Shown in pieces: positions 48,400-60,686 of a stretch of DNA of 64,000 bases. The stretch is taken from assembly GCF_008831285.2 (NCBI RefSeq), contig NC_045150.1, forward strand, positions 184,001 through 248,000, read 5' to 3'. Both the position numbers and the translations under genes were made by a program. The notes under the pieces were generated by a model. It was not told where the DNA came from. It made no database searches and saw only the letters and a list, made by a program, of their open reading frames with translations. The stretch comes from Nymphaea colorata. Taxonomy: Eukaryota > Streptophyta > Magnoliopsida > Nymphaeales > Nymphaeaceae. Position 1 is the stretch's first letter. Each line of letters opens with the position of its first letter.

Positions 48400-51010
48400 G
48401 CTGGCCTGGCCCGGTGCGGCCTGGCCTACCATGGCATGGACTGCCTTGGCCCTGACCTGGGGCGGCCTGCCCTGGCCCACCATGGCCTGAGCATGCTGAG
48501 GGTTCCCCCACGCTGGTTGGTGGCCGCAGCCTTAAAACAAGTGCACCCTCCTCGTTTCTATAGGTCATATGAAGAAGATTACCTCTCGGGGACACGCCTA
48601 GGGCAGAACCTGTTTTTGGCTGCAGGTGGCCTGGCCCGATTCTGATATGGAGCAGGGGACACTTGCTGCGCATGGTTAGGTAGAGAGCAGGAGGGCTGTC
48701 AAGCTCTCCTGGCTGGATTGGCCATACTATTGTTAGTCCATCTTTGACACTGAGTAGTCTGAGCCATAGGAGAGGACTGGGCGGCTGGAGTCCAACTGGA
48801 GCAAGACAACTGTAATACCCAAGCACTCGCTCCAAGGAAAGTCACCAGAGAGGGTCCGAGCCTCGCCAAAAATGTCTCTCCAGATGACAGAACTTCCCTT
48901 CACTGCTCCTTGTTCGTTCTTGGTCCAAAGTGGTTAGGGGTGGGCATCTGGCCGGCCTGGCCCGGCCAAGCCTAGTAAGAATTGGGTCCAGGCTGTCCTA
49001 ATGTCTGAAAGTCGGGCCCAGGCCCGATACCCGATACCAGGGCCCGATCCCGGCCCAGCCCAGCCTGACCCAGTGCGGTTATAATTAAAAACCGCTTTAA
49101 AAATATAAAATAATTTTTTTGAATATAAAATATTTCTTTAACAATAATATATATTATTAATAATAAAAAAAATTTAAAAATTAATCGGGCCGGATCAGGC
49201 CCCCGTTGGGCCTATCCGGGCCAACCCATTGGGCCCTAGCCCGAGCCCGTACCGGTCTAACGTCTGTTACCTTTGGCGGGATGGAGTTGCTTCAACACCT
49301 CGTTGCTCACAACATGCTAACTGGATTCAGGCATACTAGGGCTCGTCGGAACCAGGAAGATGTCCTGAATCACATATGGCCATCTGTTGGAGGACCCAAT
49401 GGCTGGAATAGTCGGCGTAGGTCACCAAACGGAGTTGGTCTATTCGGGCATCTCAGGTTCTACAGGCTAGAGCTTCTTGTAGATTGATGCTACTTTCGAG
49501 GTCAATTTCTTCTGATCTACTGGTCGGAATCAAGCGTACTTCTGCTCGCTGGAATCAGAAAGGTGTCTAGATTCATGCATGACCGTCTATTGGAGAACCC
49601 AATGGCTGGATTTGGGTGTGCGAGTTGCCGAATAGAGTTGGTTTGTCGGCCTTTTTTTGGGGCTGCTTTCTCACTTCCAACTGATTGGAGCTGCTTCCTA
49701 GCTCCATTACTCTTGATCTACCAGTCGGCTTCCAGCATACTTGGGCTTGCCGAAACTATGAGGTTGTCTAGTACATTGTATGTCCATCAAATGGTGAATC
49801 CAATGGCTGGATCTATCATTGCTGGTCACAGAACAGAGCCGGTTTGTTCGGTCTCTTTAGGGTATGCAGTTTGACATATTCAGTGGACTGAACATAGGAG
49901 ATGTCTAAAGTCACATGCTGCCGTTCAAGAACCCAACGATTGGATGCACTACTATGGGTTGCCAAACAGGGAATGACTGTTCAGTTTCTACACGGACTGT
50001 GGTGCACAGTCCAGTCATATCTCTTTATGAGGATTTGGGAATAGATTTCTACTTGTCAATGGCGTGTTGTGGGTCCATTTGGAGGCGATGGAATAGTACT
50101 ATAATCGAACGATGGTCTTGGGTGGCTTGGAGATTGTTGGAGGTGGAGGACCAATGCTTCGAAGTGATGAATGTGGGTCATTATGAGTTGAGATGGTTTG
50201 GTCGATCCAGGTGCACAGAACCACACCACAACTGTGCAAATCTGACCGGAGCAACGAAAGAGAACCACACCGGTGCTGCTCATGGTGTCATAGGGTGTTT
50301 GGCTTTGTTGGGGTACCTTCGGTTGTGTAGACGCCATGCCGGAGGGAAGGTCGATACTTAGCTGCTCACTGGAGAACCATGCCAAAGAACTGCCGAAATG
50401 TCACACCTTCATCGAATTTTCATTGAAGAAGAAGCTTGGCAAGCCGCCGACTGCTGCTGCTGTGCAGCTGCTACAAACCTACTCTTTCCTTAACTAGACT
50501 ATAAGATAATCAAAAGATAAAACCCTAACTCTAATCTCTACTATTTAAAGCAAAATCTAGATGGGAAACTAGCTGGACTTGGGTTGGGTCTAGCTCTTGA
50601 GGACACACCCGATCCAGTCCACAGAGGGCTTAGATCAGGTTTTACAATTGGTGGACTAGGGCCCACACGACCCAGATTGATGACCCACTCAATCCAGACC
50701 TCTTAAGGCTTGGATATGGTGTGAAAGTAGGTGGGTATGTACCCGTGTGACCTAGATTGGTCCCTTGATGCTCCACCCAATCCAAACCTCTAAAGGCTTG
50801 GATCGGCTCTGACAGTCAGCAGGTTTGGCCCGTGCAACCCGAATTGGTGTGCTGGTTCGTCCTTGACCAAACCCAGCGTGCTTCTTTACTTCTGCGTTCT
50901 GGCCATTGATTGGGTTGTCCTGTTTGCTATGCTGAGGAGGGAGGCTTCCTGCTCCTATAGGCATTGGTGGGGTTGCTGTGGAAGCCCCTTGTGTATGTTG
51001 TGCTCCAGAG
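48400..51010 (-). repeat. Inverted, diverged LTR copy of the gypsy family
   Basis: Reverse complemented, this block is colinear with the LTR at 51147-54137. Matches include GCTTCCACAGCAACC (50990), AGCGTG...GGTTTGGTCAA (50880), GCCTTT(A/G)GAGG (50790), GTTTGTAGCAGCTG (50470), CTTCTTCTTCAA (50430), repeated CCATTGGGT(T/C)CTCCA units (49370-49950), CTCTACCTA...CTGCTCCATATC (48690-48640) and GGTTCTGCCCTA (48610). It runs from late to early LTR sequence. It is best explained as the 3' LTR of the older minus-strand element whose integrase remains at 61.5-62.4 kb. Confidence 0.65.
48935..49260. mobile_element. GGGGTGGGCATC-type hAT-like relic inside the inverted LTR
   Basis: It begins TAGGGGTGGGCATCTGGCC and is full of GGCCCGATACCCG, GGCCCAG and GGGCCGGA words at both ends, with a very AT-rich core (49080-49180). 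Such sequences are usually non-autonomous hAT-type elements in plants. The expected matching right end (GATGCCCACCCCTA) is not found, so the right boundary is approximate. Confidence 0.45.
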
Positions 51011-51146
51011 TGGTGTCTTGGCTGCAATATCATTCGTCGCCTGCTACCACACCTGGAAGCCTCTGCTGGCACCGAAGGATTTGTGAAGTTACAAAAACGA
51101 ATTTTCCTTTCGTTTTCAACCTGTACGACGTAAGTCAATAGTCTAG

Positions 51147-54137
51147 TGATGTATCCATATCCTCGACCAGCCAGGATGGCCAACAGAAGACTTGCAACAC
51201 AGGCATGACAAGACAAGGCTAGGCAGCTCTCCCTCGTTCTCGAAGGCTTCCCCCCACACAAAGAAGGTTAAGGGAACGAGCAAGACAATTAGACCAAGCG
51301 GCCACCCGTGGCCGAAGAGGTGGTGAGGCTAGGTCGGCCATGGGCAACCAAATGAAGATCTTGCTCTAGGATGAGATGGCGTGCATAGGTATAGCCGAGA
51401 GCCGATTGCCAAGGCCACCGGCATTCCGAGCGTGTGCCTTGCTGGCAATGTCGAGGCAGCCGAAAAGGGCTAGGCCACGACTGGCAACTTGGTCGGCAAC
51501 ATGTCGAGTGCAGCCCAACTCGACCCCGAGTAGCCGTGTTATGGCCGAGTCTACCGAGTAGATGCGGCCTGCCCCTTGCCGAGGGGCATTCGGCTAGGGT
51601 CTATAAGGAACCAAACATGCGAGACGTAGGAGAATACCCTGACATCAGCATGCCACAACAACACCCAACAACCTCAACCATGAGGCCAAGACTGCCTAAT
51701 CATCACCAAAGGCTCAACTAGGCATGGCCGATAGGAGGTTGACTAGGTGTAGTTCAAACAAGCTCAGCTAACACCAGGAGCTTTCACAGCAACCTTTCTG
51801 GTATCTATAGGAGCAAGAAGCTCTCTTCTAAGCTCAGCCAACAAGGACAACCCAACCAAGGTCCAGCCCAGCGTGCGCTTAGCCAAGGATGACAAGGAAT
51901 GGGAAGGTGCACTAGGTTTGGTCCAACCAACGCACCAATTTAGATCACACGGGTCCAAACCCACTGATTGATAGGCCCAATCTAAGCTTTTGAAGGTCTC
52001 GATTGGGTGGGACATCAGTTCGGGTTGCACGGTTACTGACTCACACACTTTCTGACTTGGTTCGATTCTTCAATGAATTGAATTGGGTGGGCTTTTTGGA
52101 GCAAGACCCAACTTGGGTCCAGCCAGTTTCCCACCCAGCCCTCTCTTAAATAGAAAGAGATTAGGGTTTCTTTTCTCATCTTCTGTAATATCGAGTTTAG
52201 GAATAAGGTTTGTAGCAGCTGAACAATGACAACCACCAGCGGCTAGCCGAACTTCTTCTTCAACGAAATTCCGACGAAGTGTTTGAAAGATGGTTGCTTC
52301 TTCGGCGTGGTTCTCTGTTGAACAACAGACCTTCTTCTTTCCCTTCGGTGTTGTGTAGCAGAGGTTCACTGCACTGTTGAAGGTACACTACGATGCCAAA
52401 CTCAATATAAAATTCAGAGCAGCGTCGGCGTGGCTCTCTGCCACTGTTCCGATCATATTTGCATAGTTGTGGTTCATTGTAGCTATGTCAACCATCCCAT
52501 TTGACTGACAAGGCCAAATGACCACCCTCTGTAGCATAGCCCTTCAACTGCCAGTGACCTCCAAGACACCCTAAGTTGCTGACTATCTGTAGCACCTTTC
52601 GCTGCCTCTAAATAGCACCACAGCATGTCAAAAGTAGGTTGCAACTTGTTCCAGACCCTCAGAAGGAGATATGATTGGACTGTACACTGCGATTCCAAAA
52701 AACGTCAGATAGACCAGTCTATTCAGTGATCCATGCCATTGAATCCAGCCATTGGGTTCTTCATCAGATAGCCATACAATATTCTAAACATCCTCACGAT
52801 TTTAGCAAGCCCAAGCACAATGAAATCCAAGCTAGGGATTGAGAGTAACAGAACTAGAAAGTAGCCTTTGCCTATCGCCGAAAATTCCAGTTTGCAGGCC
52901 CTGCAAAAGCTGAGCAGACCTCATCGCCGCGTCCTATAGTTGAGTTTCCAATAGATGGTCACACAAGATTCTACGCATCTTCCTGATTCGGACGAACCCA
53001 AGCACGTCCAAATCGGATTGGTAAATTAGTAGCAATAGATCTACAATCCTGCACATGTCCGCTAGGAAAAACAGTCTATAGTTTCTGAGCTCGCCCAGGA
53101 GGTCATCCCTGTGCAATGACTGACACTAGGTCCTCTAGCTGATGGCCAGACGTTGTTCCAGACGTTCATTGGATTCCAATGAGCTTATGCACATACAAAT
53201 CTAATCAGTATTCAATGAGCAATGAGGTGAGAAAGTTTCTCATCTTCATTAGTGGTGACAATAGTTGTTCGACCAGTTCTGGCGTCGAAGGAGATTATGC
53301 ATGATTGTCTGCACCGGCTGATCAATCCCTTAGATTGACTCTCAGTAATCAAATCGGCATCTAGACCCTTCTTGAATTTGTGTTGGATTTGCGATAGTTG
53401 ACCACTGTCTTTGTGGTCGTGTGTTGAGTTGGAGGATAGGCCAAACATTTGTTGTAGACCTGCATAGGGTGGACACCAGCCGTCCAATTCTCTCTTAAGG
53501 CTGAGGTTGAGCACAGTCAGTGAAGGATATACAAGAGCAAGACCATCTCCTACTGAGGGATCCTGACGGCCGCCGACACTCTACCTAGCCCGGTGTAGTT
53601 GATATCCGCTGCTCCATATCTGAACTCGATCAGGTACATTGCAGCTGAGTATAGGTTCTACCCTGAGCACTTCCCTAGGAGGTAAACTCTACCACATTCT
53701 GTAAAGATGGGAAAAGGGTGTGATTGTGAGGCTATGATCAACTTCCAACGCACGGCCCCGACTGAGCTATCCTAAAATTACTCCCTATCTTGGGAATGTA
53801 GGTATCGTTTGTGCATCTAGGGATTGAATGTATTTATGAATGAGCCGAGCAGTGGCAGTGAGTGAGCCGTGAGTAATTTTAAAATATGTATCGCATGCGT
53901 TATGTAATTTATAAAGTCTCACAACCTAGAAAATTTAATATATGCTAGTTAGGTGAAGATTGTGGAATGTTTTGTACTCATCCAGGACTAGGTAGATGGC
54001 CGGGGTCCTATCTAGCTTGGGTCTAGTTTGTAAGAGAGCTAACCTCCCCAATAGTTTGATGTCGACATCTAGCAAAAGTTTAGGGAGGTTGCGTTCATCT
54101 TGGCATCATCGGTAATGCCTCAGTTAGGGCGTGAACA
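51147..54137 (+). repeat. 5' LTR of the plus-strand element (2991 bp)
   Basis: It is colinear with 57225-60681 across its length; for example both carry CTAACCTCCCCAATAGTTTG near the 3' end. It contains a TTAAATA stretch near 52145 followed by GATTAGGGTTT, a plausible R-region promoter. Three diverged subrepeats of about 205 bp start near 52741, 52945 and 53140. A third, inverted copy of the LTR lies at 48400-51010. Confidence 0.75.
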
Positions 54138-54144
54138 ATAGAAG

Positions 54145-54156
54145 TGGTATAAAAAC
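54145..54156 (+). other. Diverged primer-binding site
   Basis: TGGTATAAAAAC lies 7 nt after the 5' LTR end and matches 9 of 12 bases of the plant tRNA-Met site TGGTATCAGAGC. Supports orientation of the element. Confidence 0.5.
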
Positions 54157-57100
54157 AATGTTGGATTTCAGACCGGCATAAGCAGGAAAAGGCTTAGTCT
54201 GCAGTAGAAACAGAAAGAGTGCTGGGGTACATAAACCTCCAATTAACCTAAAATTCTACAAATGGTCAAAACTATTAGGTCAATCTTGTGGGATGGTTCA
54301 TTTGTTTAAATTCTAGAGTAATTTTGAGACCCCCTTGGATGACCCTAAGGACTAACACACAGGTCAGAGCAGTCCAATTTCATATCTGAACAGCGATTGC
54401 GTTAAGTTAACAGTGGATGTAGCCTACCAACCTGGTACCTAAGAGGGTCTCAACAGCTAGTATCGACCTTGACGTGGCATTAGGACTGTGGCTATAGCAT
54501 TCATCACAGCTGAGCAATGGCTGAACCCAAGGTAAGCTGTCGAGGTGCCAGGAGGGTGCGGCAAGTAAGTCCCTAATAGGACCAGCTAAGGGTGAGGTTA
54601 GTTGCTGAGGCGCCAGGTGGGCACGACAGCAGGCAAATAAAAATCTTGCCTCCAAGAATTGAAGGCCGGCCTCGAGCTTGTTCACATCCTTGTGGACACG
54701 CATGCCACTGTTGACACCAAGAGGGTGTGGTGACGAGAGGCCGAATGACTGTCCCCATAGTCTAGATCGTATCTAGCAGAACAGCCCCTATCAGGGCAAA
54801 GTCCACCCTCAAAATTTATTCATTGTTTCGTGCACATGGCAAATTAGTGCAAACCGACCACACTGATACGTTCATAACTAAATTTGGGACCTAGCAATAC
54901 CCTCGGATTTTTGGAGAAACAGATTTGAGAAATTGCTCTATCTTAAGGCGATCTAGTGAAGAGTGTGTTGAAGCCCCCTGTCCCATCATGGGTGAATGTC
55001 TGAATCTGTGACAACTTGTATGAACAGGTAGGAATTTAGTACTAGGAGGGCAATACTCGTCTGATTGGAGGCAATGAGTACCCCACGCAGCGCCAAGATA
55101 GAGAATCGGAGAAGGTGCTGATACTTGCCTGGATAGTCAATTTAGAATGAGCTCCTTGGAGTACCGTGCCACTTGTAGTAATGAGGATTGGCAGGAGATA
55201 GTCTGGATTTGGTAGGGATAAATTCGGTCATGAGTTCTCAAACTCGAATGAACAGGGCCCTACAAGACTGCCGGCTAGCCATCATCACATGACAACCCGA
55301 GGAAAGGGAGAAACCTGGCCATACATAGACTCACATAGTGAAGTCTGGACTGAACAGGTTTAGGCAAACTGTTCCACTCACTGGGAATTGGCAGGCGATC
55401 GACAAAGGTCATCATATGACAATAACAACAGTTGTATGAAGTCTGGCATGACAGTGACCACGTCGAAATATCCTACACCCGCTGCAATGCTTCCAGCAAC
55501 TTAGGATGTTTGAGAACCCACTCTAAACAGTGTGGTGTCCAAAGCAGATCTGCATATAAACCAGAAAGTTGTAACATAGATTATGATCGAATGGGCAGTG
55601 GCACAGTGGACTTCCAAAACGGGGAGCAGCGATGGACATGTGAGCAAGCACATCAGTCCTATCAGCTCGCATCGGTCTTAGGTGATCAGTGGTTCCAAGA
55701 AACGATGGCGAAAATACAACTCATTGAGGAGCAAATGTAGTCTTTGCTGGATAAATCCAAAATGTCCAACACACATGCACAACTGAGTGTCTTACCCATG
55801 AGATGCTTACAAAAAGAAGGCATGGACAAGGTGGGTCTAGGTGACACTGATAGAGACCCAAGACTCCCTTCAGCTTGGTGGGTTTGAACAACAAACAAAC
55901 CTTTGAATGCCCATCTTACCTCCATTCATAGAAAGAGAAAAGCAAATCAAGAAGGGGCAGTGTTTCAAGTGCAGACAATCCAATGGCCTTAGGAAGAAGG
56001 TCAAAGCTGCAACACCCCTGCACTGCCATTGAGACCAATGAAAGAAGGTATGAGTGAGTTTGCTCCCCCTCTTGTCATCCAGCCAGCCATGTTGGAGGCA
56101 ACCTACAAAACACAGCCATCAAGGAAGTCTCAGCTGCCATCCCCAAGATGACAACCGCTATGATTACAATACGAGTAAGGGGATACGTTGGCACAATTGG
56201 CATGCTGATACTCGTAGATAGTAGTTTCGATTGAAGCTTCATGAGCCTGGTCGAGCATGAGAGCAAGGACTATCACTCCCTAAAAGTGGGGGTGAGAGAC
56301 AACACTAAAAGACCCTACTGTGCAACATACAAAGACTTGGAGATTAAGGTACAGGGCCACCAGTTCTGAGAAGACTTATATGTCTTTGTTGGTTGCACGA
56401 TGTAATTATCTGTAGCTCTAGTTGGAGTCACTTGGCGATAGCTCCCTCAATCTCATTGACGAAATTATCATGCTCACAAAGGAGAGTGGAGAACCAGCCA
56501 CTATCTATGCCTTAGAACAAGGCAGTCATGCTGTGAGTGTGTCGAGTTTTATGCGCGCAGACTCCTACCAAGAGGAGACAACATTTGGCATAGGAAACGC
56601 AGCAAAGCTGGGCCTGATATGCACACCAAGAGAAGTGTCCACACCACAACCTATTGGTGAGGGTAGCCTTATAGGGCAAAGTGAGAGGTTCTCACCTGGG
56701 AAGAGAAGCTTGTGGCCTAGTCCCCTTGGCCGGTCATTAAGCTAGGGTCAGACCTCCAATGCACAGACTGCTCAGTGCTATACCTTCCTAGAGTCGTGGA
56801 CCAGTAGCCTATGGGGGGTGGCTAGACCAATCTCAACCACCATATAACATGGCTAAACCCCTGGTGAGACAAACAAAGAGAAATAAGCAGCATGTCACTT
56901 GAATAGGAGGAGGATCAAAAAGTGATCACTCCTTTATGTTATCCCCATCCAGTGAGATGAGATCTGCCACTAGAGGATACCACCGGTTGGGATGTGCTCT
57001 AAGTATTACGAATAGGGCTGAGTGGCATTCCTCTTAGACGACATAAAGGGAGGTAGCACAGCCTTACCAGGGGAAAAACAGAGAAGGGCCAATCAGAGAT

Positions 57101-57210
57101 GGAAGGGCACTTCCAATGGGATCCAAATGGTAAAAGGTGACACTCAAGGATGCTCGTTGTCTTGGCTGACGAGTGAGGTCCGCACAGAACCTGAGGACAG
57201 GTTTTGTCTT

Positions 57211-57224
57211 AAGGGGAGTGGATC
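57211..57224 (+). other. Polypurine tract
   Basis: AAGGGGAGTGGATC lies directly before the second LTR start (TGATGC), in the place where plus-strand priming occurs. Confidence 0.55.
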
Positions 57225-60200
57225 TGATGCATCCCTATGTTCGGCCGGCCAGGATGGCAAAGAAAAGACCCACAATGTGGGCATTACGAGGCGAGGCCAG
57301 ACAGCTAGCCACCATCAGACAGGAAACAAACAACAACTCCCTCTTTCCCGAAGGCTTCCCCGTATACAAAGAAAATTAAGGGAACAGGCAAAGACAATAA
57401 GACCAAGCGCCCACCTGTGACCAAAGAGGTGATGAGGCTAAGCCGGCCACAGGCAACCAAATGAAGAAATCGGTCTAGGTTGAGATGGGGTGCATAGACA
57501 TAGTTGAGAGTCTATCGTCGAGTCCTCCGGCATTCCGATCGCAAGCCTTGCTGACAAACTTGGGGTAGTCGAGAAGGGCTCAACCACGCCCAGTAGCATG
57601 GTCGGCCTCATGCCAAGTGCAGCACAACCAAACCCCAGGTAGTCATGCTATGGCCAAGTCTACTGGGTAGCTGCGGCCAGCCCCCTGTCAAGACCCCAAG
57701 TAGTTGTGCTATGCCATATAGGGCTGCACAACAAGTCGAGCCAACTTGAGCTCGACTCGAACTCGCTCGAGTAAACTCAACTCGAGCTCGACTCGTTTTT
57801 ATACGAGTCAAGCTCAAGCTTAAATGTAAACTCGAGTATGTTAACGAGCCGAGTTCGAGTTAGACGAACTTGACTCAATTAAACTCGATTCGGCTCGATT
57901 TTAATCTCTATCTTTTTTTCACGTTTTTATTTTCCCTCTGCTTTTTTGTTTTGTATTTTTTAATTTTCCCTCCATTTTTTTCTTCATCTTGCTTTCCAAT
58001 TAATCAATCACCAATTCCATTTTCCCTCCCCTTTTTCTCTTTCCTCGCCAAGTTCGTCTTCCTTCTGTTTCCTCTTTTTTTGCCCACGCTTTTTCTTCTC
58101 ACCTTTTTTTGCCGAGGACATCACCATAATGAAAGAGCGCATGAAGAAGCTTTGCACTACTCATGGCACTCATGGAATGTGCTATTACCGATGACACCAC
58201 CACAAAAAAGGCGTGTGAAGAAGCAATAACGAGCCGCTCGAGCTCGGCGGCAGCTTCTCGAGTCGAGCTCGAGTTGAAGATGGGAAGCTCGTGACAAGCT
58301 CGAGTCGAGCTCAAGCTCATTAAACATGAGTCGAACCGAGCTTGAGCCGGCCAAACTCGAGCTCGACTCGGCCGGTGTGCAGCCCTATTGCCATAGCAAC
58401 CAGGACTACCCAATCATCACCGAAGGCTTGGCTAGGCGTGGCCGAGAGGAGGTTGACTAGGTGCAGCCCAGACGAGCTCAACTAACACCGAGGGCTTGCA
58501 CGGCAGCCTACTGGCACCTACAGAAGCAAGAAGCTCCCTCCTCAGCTCAGCCAGCAATCACGACCCAGCAAAGGTCTACCCCAACAAGCACTTAGCCAAG
58601 GATGACCAAGAATGGAGAGGCGCCCTTGGTCCAAACCAGCTGATTGATAGACCCGATTCAAGCTTTTAAAGGTCTAGATCGGGTGGGACATCAGTCTGAG
58701 TCGCACGGGTCCTATCCCAACCCACGCACTTTCTAACCCAGTTCGGTTCTTCAATGAACTAGATCAGGTGGGCTTTTTGAAGTTGGATCCTACTTGGGTC
58801 CATCTAGTTTTCCGCCTAGCCATCTCTTAAATAAAAAAAGATTAGGGTTAGGGTTTTAATTTTTTGTTATCTTATGTAATATTGAGTTAAACAATAGGGT
58901 TTGTAGCAGCTACATAGCAATAGCCAGCAGCGGCTAGCCGGACTTCTTCTTCAATGAAATTTCGATGAAGTGTTTGATGGATGGTTTTTTCCTCGGCGTG
59001 GTTTTTTATTGAACAGCAGACCTTCTTCGTTCTCTCTGGCGTGGTATAGCAAAGGTTCGTTGTACTCTCGATGTTACACTACAATGCCAAACTCCTTACA
59101 AAACTCCGAGCAGCACTAGTATGGCTTTCTGTCACTGTTTTGGCCTGATTTGCATAGTTGTGGTTCACTACAGCTACGCCAACCAGGCCATTTGATTGAC
59201 AAGGTTCGACGACCACCCTCCGTACCACAACCCTTCCATTGCCAGCAACCTCTAAGGCACCCAAGGTTGCCAATCCTCTGCAGCACCTTCTGACACATGC
59301 AAATAGTGTCACAACATGTCGGAAGCAAGTAACAACCTATTATGAATCCTCAAAATGAAATACGGTCAGAAGGAGATACAGTCATACTGTACACTGCAAC
59401 CCAAAAAATGCTAGACAGACCAGTCTGTTCGGTGACCCACTTGTCCAATCCAGCCATTGGGTTCTCCATCAGAAGACCATGCAATACTCTAAATTCTCAT
59501 GATTTCAACAAGCCAAAGCATGCTCAAATCCGAGCTAGGGATCTAGAGCAATAGAGTTGGAAAGTACCCCCTACCCATCGCCAAAAATTCCAGTATGCAG
59601 GCACTATAGAAGCAGAACAGTCGTCATTGTTGATAGACCTGCAACTCCACATCCAACCATTGGGTTTCAAATAGACAACCACACAAGATTCTATGCATCT
59701 TCTCAGTTCCGATGAGCCCAAGCACACCCAAATCGGATCAGTAGCAACAGTTTTGGAATCCTGCACCTACTTGCCAGGAAACTCAGTTCATAATTCCTGA
59801 GCTCGCCAATGAGGTCATCCCTATTCAGTGACTCTTGCCACTAAGTCTTTCAGCTGATGGCCAGACATTGTTCTTGACGTTCTCTGGATTCCAACGAGCC
59901 CATGTACGCGCAAATCCGATTAGTAATCTAGGAGCAACAAGGTGAGGAAGCTACTCAACTCTATCGGTGGCGACCGTCACTGTCCGACCAGTTTTGTTGC
60001 TAAAAGAGATTCTGCATGACTGCCTGCATCAGAGGATCAATCTATCCTCGGCTGATAATCAAATCTGCATCTAGTCCCCTCTTGAATATGTGTTTGATTT
60101 GCGATAGTTGGCATAGTCAGTGAAGGATGCACAATGGCAAGACCATCTCCTACTGTGAGAGCTTGACAGTCGCCAGCACCCTTAGGGTAGGAGGTAAACT

Positions 60201-60681
60201 CTTCCACATTCTATGGAGATGGGTAAGAGGGTGATTGTGAGGATGCGGCCAACTTCCGGCCCGGGAACCCTCAACATGCACATAGAACCCGAGCACGGCC
60301 CAGTTGAGCCAGCCCGAAATGACCGCCTATCTTGGGAATATGGGTGTGGTGTGTGTGCCTAGTGATTGAATGTGTTTGTGAATGAGTGGGGCAGCGGAAG
60401 TGAGTGAGCTGCGAGTGGTTTTAGAATGTGTATCACATGCGCTATGTAATTTAATTAACCTCACAACCCTGAGAATTTGATGTATGCTAGTTAGTGGGGA
60501 TTTGGGATTGTTTTGTACTTATCTAGGACTAGCTATAGGGTCAGAGTCTTGTCCGGCTAGGGTCTGTTTTGTAAGGGAGCTAACCTCCCCAATAGTTTGG
60601 TGTCGGCATCCAGCGGAGGTCCAGGGAAGTTGAATTCAGCTCGGCGGTGTCGGCAAGGTATCGGCCAAGACCTAATCAACA
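57225..60681 (+). repeat. 3' LTR of the plus-strand element, interrupted by a hAT-like element
   Basis: It is homologous to 51147-54137 with a 669-bp foreign block (57719-58387). Net length is about 2.8 kb. Subrepeats start near 59451, 59650 and 59855, parallel to the first LTR. It ends AATCAACA at 60681. Confidence 0.72.
57719..58387. mobile_element. Non-autonomous hAT-like element with GCTCGA subterminal repeats
   Basis: Perfect 12-bp terminal inverted repeats, TAGGGCTGCACA and TGTGCAGCCCTA, enclose 669 bp. The flanks ATGCCATA (57711-57718) and TTGCCATA (58388-58395, one base after the repeat) give an 8-bp duplication with one mismatch, the hAT size. The first and last 150 bp are dense in GAGCTCGA/CTCGAGTT words; the middle is CT-rich and non-coding. 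The insertion interrupts LTR sequence that is continuous in the other copy, confirming its limits. Confidence 0.8.
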
Positions 60682-60686
60682 TTTAG

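Larger units (their letters stand above)
54138..57224 (+). pseudogene. Internal region with gag knuckle and aspartic protease relics
   Basis: Around 55950-55980 a frame reads QCFKCRQ, half of a gag zinc knuckle (the His/Cys partner is lost). At 56125-56270 another frame reads EVSAAIPKMTTAM, IGMLILVDSSFD and SLVEHE, matching the gypsy aspartic protease context in which the site is normally D-S/T-G; here the Gly is Ser (codons from 56217). LESLGDSSLNL follows (about 56420). Many stops interrupt the frames. Polymerase domains expected next are missing before the purine tract. Confidence 0.6.
51147..60681 (+). mobile_element. LTR retrotransposon with about 3-kb LTRs and a reduced gag/protease interior
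   Basis: Two long direct repeats (51147-54137 and 57225-60681) both start TGATG(T/C)ATCC and end in ACA. After the first comes TGGTATAAAAAC, a diverged tRNA-Met primer site (54145). Before the second is a purine tract, AAGGGGAGTGGATC (57211-57224). Flanks TCTAG (51142-51146) and TTTAG (60682-60686) may be the 5-bp target duplication with one mismatch. The interior is only about 3.1 kb, with traces of a gag knuckle and a protease but no reverse transcriptase, RNase H or integrase. The protease context suggests Ty3/gypsy. LTRs differ at many positions, so the insertion is old. Confidence 0.75.

Noticed and set aside
48317-48835. 172-codon open frame on the minus strand in the GC-rich block
   Set aside because: It lies within the inverted LTR-like copy, where the sequence aligns with non-coding LTR DNA at 53560-53760. 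The frame is a by-product of GC-rich composition.
50752-51261. 169-codon minus-strand open frame
   Set aside because: It spans the junction between the inverted LTR block and the 5' LTR start at 51147, so it cannot be one ancestral gene.
57870-58229. 119-codon Phe/Leu-rich plus-strand open frame
   Set aside because: It lies in the CT-rich core of the hAT-like element, with no motif and no transposase similarity.
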